From positions 1 to 50,504 of the forward strand of contig BEHR01000029.1 in NCBI GenBank assembly GCA_002898555.1: a stretch of 50,504 nucleotides of DNA, written 5' to 3'. The first letter of the stretch is position 1; every line of letters starts with the position of its first letter. The notes beneath the pieces are model-generated. The model searched no databases, was not told the origin of the DNA, and saw only the letters and a program-made list of their open reading frames with translations. Shown one piece after another: positions 42,241 through 48,318 of the stretch. Origin of the DNA: a bacterium HR15 (GTDB lineage Bacteria > Armatimonadota > Fimbriimonadia > Fimbriimonadales > GBS-DC). The position numbers and the translations under genes were made by a program.

Positions 42241-42376
42241 CATTCTCCTCCTTATCGGTTCCTGTAAAGGGATTGCTTCCCCATGGGAGTATCCCCACTG
42301 GAATCTTCCCCATGGGTTCAATCCGTTGACAGGCAATCTGACGGTGATTTTGGACGCATACGGCACCCGCAAGGTT

Positions 42377-43702
42377 TCACCGCGCCTTACTGGACAAAGG
42401 GGATTTCTGCCCCATCATGCGTTCAATCGCGGCTGGGTCGGATGGCAAGGCAGCGCTGAGCTTGATCGCGCCGCGCTGCGTCATTAAATAGTCGTCCTCG
42501 ATGCGGATGCCGATGTTCTCCGTTGGGATATAGACGCCCGGCTCGATGGTAAACACCGCGCCCGGCTGCAACGGCTGACCCGTTTCAGGGTCATGCACAT
42601 CCATGCCGAGTGCATGTCCCAGCCCATGTCGGAAAAAATGGTCCAGGGTGTATTCCTTGCCATCGGTATCCTTCGCACGCAGGGGCGAGTTGCGCAGCGT
42701 CTCCCGGGCGATCCGATCCAGCTCGTGCATGGTGATGCCCGGCTTGGCTGCGCGTTCGGCGGCTTTCTGCGCCTCCAGCACCGATAGATAAAGCGCACGC
42801 TGGCGCGGGCTGAACTTACCCGACACAGGATAGGTGCGCGTGATATCAGCTGCGTAATAGGAATATTCTGCACCGATGTCCACCACCACAAGGTCGCCCT
42901 GTTGCATCCGACGCCTGTTCGCGCTGTAGTGCAAAATGCAACTGTTTGGTCCGGAGCCAATAATGCTGGGGAAGGCGTCGCGCTCGGAGCCGTTGCGTCG
43001 AAACGCTTCCTGAATCACCGCCTCCACCTCATATTCATACGCGCCGGGCGCGATTTTGCGCGCCGCGGCGCGATGGGCATCGATCGTGGCACGAATGGCG
43101 TTCCGAAGCAAACGCAGTTCTGCAGGCGATTTCTTGATGCGCAACGCCGCAAGCAGCCGCTCCACCGAGCCGAGTTGCGCTTCTGGGTTTGCCTCGCGCA
43201 GGGTCTGATCCAGCCCCGCATTCCGCGCCAAGCGATTGAGCAGAATCTGGGGATGCGCTTGGGCGACCTGCTTCAAAAACTCGTTCAACTCGCGCACGGA
43301 ACGCACCGCTTGAACACCCGTCATTTGCTGGGTACGCTCATCGGGGGTGGGTAACTCGCCCTCAAAGGTGCGTGAGATGGGCGACTGCTCACGCAGGAAA
43401 AGCACCTCGCTGACGCCCAGCGGGCTATTTTCAGGCAGTAGCACCAATACCGCGCCTGGCGCCTCCACACCAGTTAGGTACATCAAATTGCTGTCCTGAC
43501 GGAACTTGAGACGAACCGGGGTGGACGATTCGCCAGCCAGAACAATTGCCTGCTCACCTGCTTGTTCCCGCAGGGCGTCGCGACGAAGCGCGTATTCGCT
43601 AAGCGGGATACCCCACAGGCTCGCCGGCTCCGAAACGGCGTGCAGATTGGCGACAAGCAGCAGCCAGAGGCTAAGCCACCGTGTCCATCTCCATAGGCGC
43701 AT
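42377..43702 (-). CDS. pepP: Exported Xaa-Pro aminopeptidase-like M24 metallopeptidase
   Basis: 441 residues. N-terminal signal peptide (RWLSLWLLLVANLHAVSEPA), then the creatinase-like N-domain (LVLLPENSPLGVSEVLFLREQSP) and the pita-bread catalytic domain. All metal ligands are visible: the two aspartates in VVVDIGAEYSYYAADITRTYP, His in HGLGHALGMDVHD, and glutamates in FTIEPGVYI and GIRIEDDYL. PepP enzymes usually stay in the cytoplasm; the signal peptide here suggests use of proline-containing peptides in the periplasm. A beta-lactamase-fold hydrolase gene lies 15 bp upstream on the same strand. Confidence 0.88.
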   Translation of the reverse strand: MRLWRWTRWLSLWLLLVANLHAVSEPASLWGIPLSEYALRRDALREQAGEQAIVLAGESSTPVRLKFRQDSNLMYLTGVEAPGAVLVLLPENSPLGVSEVLFLREQSPISRTFEGELPTPDERTQQMTGVQAVRSVRELNEFLKQVAQAHPQILLNRLARNAGLDQTLREANPEAQLGSVERLLAALRIKKSPAELRLLRNAIRATIDAHRAAARKIAPGAYEYEVEAVIQEAFRRNGSERDAFPSIIGSGPNSCILHYSANRRRMQQGDLVVVDIGAEYSYYAADITRTYPVSGKFSPRQRALYLSVLEAQKAAERAAKPGITMHELDRIARETLRNSPLRAKDTDGKEYTLDHFFRHGLGHALGMDVHDPETGQPLQPGAVFTIEPGVYIPTENIGIRIEDDYLMTQRGAIKLSAALPSDPAAIERMMGQKSPLSSKAR

Positions 43703-43717
43703 AGCACGATTTTACCT

Positions 43718-44767
43718 TCACACCTCACCCACATGCGCTGCCAGCACATTCAGCAGCCGACGGCGATAGTCCAGATACGCCGCTTTCTCGCGGGAGAAGT
43801 ACACATGGTTCGTCAGGAGGATGACCGCCAATTCCACCTGTGGGTCGAACAGCATCAGCACACCTGTAAAGCCGGAGTGCCCCACGCAGCGGGTCGGGAA
43901 CAGGTCGCCACGCGGCAGCAGCGGGTTCGGATGGGCAAAAAGTCCCAGGGTGTGCATGCTGGGCGGCTGCTGCCCAAGCTGCACCTGTGGAGTAAGCAAC
44001 GCTTGCACGGAGTAGTACGAAAGCAACGGACGCCCGCCGCGCAAAATCATCTGAGCAAACTTAATCAAATCTTCCAGTGAGCCGAACAGCCCTGCGTGCC
44101 CTGCGATACCCTCCATCGCGTAAGCGTTCTCATCATGCACCTCCCCGCGCAAAATCTGCCCCACGCGCGATTCGGAATTCGCTGTGGGGGCAACGCGCGA
44201 CTGCCACTCGGGTGGCGGGCAATAACGGGTGCTGCTCATGCCCAACGGCTCCGCGATGCGCGTCTGGAACAGTTCCGCCTGTGAGCGTTCATACACCTGT
44301 TCCAGAATCGCGCCCATCAGCAGGTAGCCCAAGTCGCTGTAGGTGTAGCCTGTGCCCGGCAGTTGCTCTAAGGGTGTCTGCAGCGCCGCCTCGATGACGG
44401 CGGCATGACCCTGCGCTGCTTGATAGAGAGGTTTCCACGCGGGCAGCCCAGCAGTATGAGTGAGGAGATGCTGCAAAGTAGTGCCCTGCAGGTGTTTCGC
44501 GTTCGGAAAGAAGCGGGTGAGGGGCATCTCCAAGGTGAGCTTGCCTTCCTGAAGGGCTAAGAGCGTGAGGGTGGTGGTGGAGAGGGGTTTGGTCAGCGAG
44601 GCGAGGTCATAGATCGTGCTCGCACTCGCCGAGGTCTGGTTTTCTGGGTCCGCATAGCCCCACGCATTCTGATAGCGGATGCGCCCACCCATCAACACGG
44701 CGCACGCCGCGCCCGGAAAAATGCCGTGTTCAATCGCTTCATGTACCAAGTCGTCCATCAAAGGCAT
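43718..44767 (-). CDS. Beta-lactamase-fold serine hydrolase (class C/esterase type)
   Basis: About 349 residues. The SxxK motif is in DLASLTKPLSTTTL, the tyrosine motif is YSD in GYTYSDLGYLLMGAIL (YxN in true beta-lactamases), and HSGFTG stands for the third motif. This set is common in esterases, D-amino peptidases and cell-wall recycling hydrolases, so antibiotic resistance is not implied. MDDLVHEAIEHGIFPGAACAVLMGG is the normal beginning; ATG at 44767 fits best because the longer frame overlaps the DAHP synthase gene by 29 bases. No signal peptide. Confidence 0.82.
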   Translation of the reverse strand: MPLMDDLVHEAIEHGIFPGAACAVLMGGRIRYQNAWGYADPENQTSASASTIYDLASLTKPLSTTTLTLLALQEGKLTLEMPLTRFFPNAKHLQGTTLQHLLTHTAGLPAWKPLYQAAQGHAAVIEAALQTPLEQLPGTGYTYSDLGYLLMGAILEQVYERSQAELFQTRIAEPLGMSSTRYCPPPEWQSRVAPTANSESRVGQILRGEVHDENAYAMEGIAGHAGLFGSLEDLIKFAQMILRGGRPLLSYYSVQALLTPQVQLGQQPPSMHTLGLFAHPNPLLPRGDLFPTRCVGHSGFTGVLMLFDPQVELAVILLTNHVYFSREKAAYLDYRRRLLNVLAAHVGEV

Positions 44768-44795
44768 AATTCGCGCCTGAGGTGTTTTTTCCCGC

Positions 44796-45815
44796 TCACA
44801 GTCGTCGTCCCATGACTTCGGCAAGGGGGCGCAAGGTGCGCATCAGCTCACGAAAGGCGTCGAGCGTAAGCGATTGTGCCCCGTCTTTGAGTGCGCTCGC
44901 AGGATTCGGATGAACCTCAATCATCACACCGTCTGCACCTGCTGCCAAGGCAGCGCGAGTCATCGCAGGCACAAACGAAGCTCGTCCTGTCCCGTGGCTG
45001 GGGTCGACAATGATCGGCAAGTGCGACAGCTCGCGGATCGCGGGCACTGCATTCAGGTCTAATGTGTTGCGTGTGTAGGTTTCATAGGTGCGGATACCCC
45101 GCTCGCACAGAATAATCTGTTCGTTGCCGCCCAGCCAGATATATTCGGCGGCTTGCAGCCACTCCTCGTAGGTTGCCCACATGCCGCGCTTAAGCATCAC
45201 AGGCTTGCGTGCACGCCCCACCTCGCGCAGCAAATCGTAGTTTTGCATGTTGCGCGTGCCGATTTGAAGAATGTCGGCATACTCGCACACCAGCTCCACC
45301 TGCCGTGGGTCCATCACCTCGGTGATGACAGGCATACCGGTCATCGCGCGTGCCTGCTGGAGCAATTCGAGCGCGGTGCGTCCCAGTCCGTGAAACGAGT
45401 AGGGGCTGGTGCTGGGTTTGAACGCGCCGCCGCGCAGGATATGCGCTCCTGCCTGATGCACTGCCTGCGCGGTCTTGAACAGCTGCTCCTCGCTCTCCAC
45501 CGTGCAAGGTCCTGCCATCACCACGAACAAGTCGCCCCCAATAGGCAGCCCGTTCACCGCAACCATCGTGCGCTCGCGGAACTTTTTGGAGACGAACTTG
45601 TACGGTTTCAGCACAAGGGTGACCTGCTCCACCCATGGCAGCGATTCGAGCTGCTCTTTGGCTTCGTTGCGGTCTAATTCGGGTGCGCCCACCGCCGCGA
45701 TGACGGTGCGCTCCACGCCATAAATCGGGTGGATATCGAACCCAAACTGGCGCAGCCGCGCCTCCACATCCTGAACTTGCTCCTGACTTGCTCCCGGTTG
45801 CATGACGACAATCAT
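44796..45815 (-). CDS. aroF: 3-deoxy-7-phosphoheptulonate synthase, type I-beta with N-terminal regulatory domain
   Basis: 339 residues. First step of the shikimate pathway (PEP plus erythrose 4-phosphate). The N-terminal 70 residues are the ferredoxin-like domain ([26 protein letters not shown]), which in Thermotoga gives feedback control by aromatic amino acids. The barrel has [46 protein letters not shown] and [15 protein letters not shown]. The usual KPRTSPY is KPSTSPY here (codon AGC for Arg), at the loop that helps bind erythrose phosphate. ATG at 45815 has GGAGG 8 bases upstream. The downstream hydrolase gene follows closely. Confidence 0.94.
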   Translation of the reverse strand: MIVVMQPGASQEQVQDVEARLRQFGFDIHPIYGVERTVIAAVGAPELDRNEAKEQLESLPWVEQVTLVLKPYKFVSKKFRERTMVAVNGLPIGGDLFVVMAGPCTVESEEQLFKTAQAVHQAGAHILRGGAFKPSTSPYSFHGLGRTALELLQQARAMTGMPVITEVMDPRQVELVCEYADILQIGTRNMQNYDLLREVGRARKPVMLKRGMWATYEEWLQAAEYIWLGGNEQIILCERGIRTYETYTRNTLDLNAVPAIRELSHLPIIVDPSHGTGRASFVPAMTRAALAAGADGVMIEVHPNPASALKDGAQSLTLDAFRELMRTLRPLAEVMGRRL

Positions 45816-45981
45816 GGCTGGTGCCTCCTTGAGAAACAGAAAACAGTTTTTTTGTCCATAGGAAGCAATGCTAAGCCCACCGATGGGGTTCACCGCACCG
45901 CGTTGGGGGAAGGAGCGTCATCGCCCAAAGCCAGAGTAGGCTACTTGATAGGCAGCAATTTTTGTGCCAAAAAGAGAAGAC

Positions 45982-46010
45982 CCCCCTCTCCCATAGCGTG
46001 GGAGAGGGGG
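45982..46010 (-). terminator. Terminator of the triple-repeat secreted protein gene
   Basis: Stem CCCCCTCTCCCA with loop TAGCG and exact complement, then TCTTCTCTTTTT on the minus strand, 17 bases after the stop codon of the gene at 46027. Confidence 0.7.
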
Positions 46011-46026
46011 CAAGAGGGTGAGGACA

Positions 46027-47871
46027 CTAACTCCCGCACCCGAAGTCAAACAACACGATCAGCAGGTCCTCGTCGTCCACAAAGCCATTGCCGCTCAGGT
46101 CCTCTGGACAGCCCTGGCATGTGCTGCCAAAGGCGAACAGCACAGCGAGCAGGTCGGCATCATCCGTGCGACCATCACCATTGACATCGCCCTCACAGGG
46201 CGCGCACCCTCGCTGGCTAACGAAGTACGCCCCCTGCAGGGTGATGATATAAGCGCCACCCGCCGTGGTCGTGCCTGTCCAGCCTGCAATCGGGTTGCCC
46301 GCGCCCGGACCATCGGGACAACGCAGCGCACGGAAGGGGCTATTGTTCCATATCAGCGCGCCACTCGCATCGATCGGATCCAAATTGTAGCGGCTGATCG
46401 CCAACAGGTAGATGCCCGGCTCGGTGATGCAGCCCGTGGAGTTATCCAGGCGCGATTGCAAAGTCGTACCGCCAACCTCATCATCGTTATGCACCACGCC
46501 CCTACCATCGCAGCGGAACAGCCAAAGCTGGGTGTCCCAAGTGGTTGTGCCCACCGTGCTGGCGACAAAGTTGGCTGGATCCGTGATGCAGATAACATAC
46601 ATATCGGCATCACTGTCAGCGTTGTTGCCCCGCACGCGCGTCACGGGTGTCTGGCACGGAGTGGCATCGGGCAGGGTGATAATTTGCGCCGTCGCTGGCA
46701 AGTCACCCGCGTCGCCACCACCGTGATAACTCTCGTCCCAAGGTGTCGGAGGTGGACAGTCCGCAGGATCGCCCGCAGTTGCCCCTTGTGCGCCGGTCAG
46801 AAAGATGCGATAGGTGCCTGTGCTGGAGGTCGAACCCGACCAGCCACCCAGCCGCGAAGTCGCCTCCGGACCATCCGGACAACGCACACCGCGCGCAGGC
46901 GTGGTCGCCCAGATTAGCCCACTCTCGCAACCCGCTGCACGCCGACCAAACAGGCTGATTGCCAGATAATACAGCCCCGGCTGCGTAATGCAGAACGAGC
47001 GGTTATCGATACGCGACTGAAAGCCTGTTGTGGCATCGGGGTCATCCTCATTATGGACCACACCCTTACCATTCGCATCGAACAGCCAGAGCGCAGTATC
47101 CAGCGAGGTGCCGCCAACGGTTGTCGCACTAAAGGCACTGGGGTCGCTAATGTAGATGGCGTAGATGTCGACATCATTAGCCGCGCCAATAGTGCCACGA
47201 ATAGCGGTCAGTACACCAGAACCCGTGCTCTGTGCAGTTTCGGGCATATCACCTGCGTCGCCACCACCGTCTCGCTGCTCATCCCAACCTTCAAACGGCG
47301 GGCAGTCGGCGGGATCACCTGCAGTCGCGCTCTGCGCTCCTGTCAGGAAGATGGTATAACTGCCCGCTGCCGATGTGCTGGTTGTCCAGCTGTTAACCCG
47401 CGAGGTGCTTTCGGGACCATTCGGGCAGTTGTTGTCATTGGTTGACCATAAGCCGCTGTCGTTGCATCCCAGCGGATCCTTGTTATAGCGTGTAATCGCC
47501 AGATAGTAAAGCCCTGGACTGGGGATACAGCCATTCGCGTTGTTGATCGTGGACTGCAAGCCGCCCGTGTCATCTTCGGCTACCACACCTTTGCCGTCCG
47601 CGTCGAACAGGAACAGCTGGGTGTCCCAGGTCGCGCCGTTAACGGTGGATGCGCTGAAGCTGGCGGGGTCGGTGATGTAAATGGCGTACATGTCGACATC
47701 GTCCACATCCAGCGTGCCTTGAATCTGGTCAAGCGGGTCGAAGCTACCTGTAGATTGCGCCGTCTCTGGCATGTCGCCAGCATCGCCCTGCTCATACCAG
47801 ATGTTTTGGGCCTGTGCGCTCAGCGTCAATGCGCCAATCGTCAGTAAAGCCCATAGCGTGCGTTTCATCAT
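46027..47871 (-). CDS. Secreted protein with three tandem PPC-like repeats and dockerin-like tail
   Basis: About 614 residues. Signal peptide (TLWALLTIGALTLSAQAQ). Three repeats of about 180 residues each share GDAGD(M/L)P(E/A)TAQ, D(V/A)D(M/I)Y(A/V)I(Y/C)I(T/S)DP, a WDTQLWLFDADGKGVV-type strand, QSR(L/I)DN, GLYYLAISRY, and (A/S)GTYRIFLTGAQ...TAGDPADCPP. They look like bacterial pre-peptidase C-terminal (PPC-like) jelly rolls with paired cysteines. The C-terminus has two EF-hand-like units (DVNGDGRTDDADLLAVLFAFG; DLSGNGFVDDEDLLIVLFDFG). No enzyme domain: probably a surface or binding protein. Start 47871 or 47868 after AGGAGG; a TATAAT lies at 47905-47910. Confidence 0.78.
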   Translation of the reverse strand: MMKRTLWALLTIGALTLSAQAQNIWYEQGDAGDMPETAQSTGSFDPLDQIQGTLDVDDVDMYAIYITDPASFSASTVNGATWDTQLFLFDADGKGVVAEDDTGGLQSTINNANGCIPSPGLYYLAITRYNKDPLGCNDSGLWSTNDNNCPNGPESTSRVNSWTTSTSAAGSYTIFLTGAQSATAGDPADCPPFEGWDEQRDGGGDAGDMPETAQSTGSGVLTAIRGTIGAANDVDIYAIYISDPSAFSATTVGGTSLDTALWLFDANGKGVVHNEDDPDATTGFQSRIDNRSFCITQPGLYYLAISLFGRRAAGCESGLIWATTPARGVRCPDGPEATSRLGGWSGSTSSTGTYRIFLTGAQGATAGDPADCPPPTPWDESYHGGGDAGDLPATAQIITLPDATPCQTPVTRVRGNNADSDADMYVICITDPANFVASTVGTTTWDTQLWLFRCDGRGVVHNDDEVGGTTLQSRLDNSTGCITEPGIYLLAISRYNLDPIDASGALIWNNSPFRALRCPDGPGAGNPIAGWTGTTTAGGAYIITLQGAYFVSQRGCAPCEGDVNGDGRTDDADLLAVLFAFGSTCQGCPEDLSGNGFVDDEDLLIVLFDFGCGS

Positions 47872-47933
47872 CGTACCTCCTTTCGCGGCGTTAACCGCAT
47901 CCTTATTATACCCCAGATGCTCCTGAGTCAATG

Positions 47934-48240
47934 GGGGACAGCGCGTCAGAAAGGCCGCGGCGTACCCGATGCCTGGCCATCCGCGAACGCGCAAAATGTT
48001 TTTCTCCGGGGTAGCCCAAAATTTTTTCTCTGGGGTACCCGGACAGGGTCGGAAAAGAAAATTTTGCACGCAGGTCTGCCCCTCCACGCCGGGAGGCTCG
48101 CCCTCCACGCCCCTCGCCCTCTGGGAGAGGGGCTGGAGGTGAGGGTATGGGGCAGGCACTCAGGTCCGCCCCTACACGCCAGGAGGCTCGCCCTCAAAAT
48201 GCTTGGTGGATTTTTCGAACACCCTCCACCCCCCTTGACA
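47934..48240. repeat. Repeat-element copy upstream of the oxidase gene
   Basis: The right terminus (48205-48240) reads TTTTTCGAACACCCTCC then CCCCCCTTGACA and is nearly identical to the one at 18175-18208. Inside are the AAAATTTT/GGGTACCC modules (about 47996-48070) and two GGAGGCTCGCCCTC modules, plus a CCCTCTGGGAGAGGG palindrome. The left border is not clear: GTCAATGGGGGACAG at about 47927 is a weak match to the terminus. It resembles the 17922-18208 element, rearranged and with extra modules. No gene is seen in 47872-48318. Confidence 0.65.
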
Positions 48241-48264
48241 AATGCCCTCTCGATGTGCTATAAT
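48235..48264 (+). promoter_or_regulatory. Consensus promoter of the galactose-oxidase-like gene
   Basis: TTGACA (48235-48240) and TATAAT (48259-48264), both perfect, 18 bp apart. The -35 box is the terminus of the repeat element. The spacer shares GCCC and CGATGTG with that of the tRNA-Asn promoter. Confidence 0.75.
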
Positions 48265-48318
48265 AGAATCGCCTGCCGTGAAAAGTGCAGGCAATCCTTT
48301 GTGAGGAGGTCCTGAACA

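Noticed and set aside
43718-44767. Antibiotic-resistance beta-lactamase
   Set aside because: The YSD and HSG motifs and lack of a signal peptide fit general serine hydrolases; nothing shows beta-lactam hydrolysis.
46027-48159. Longer version of the triple-repeat protein starting near 48159
   Set aside because: The added 96 residues read through repeat-element DNA; ATG 47871 has AGGAGG upstream and begins a clean signal peptide.
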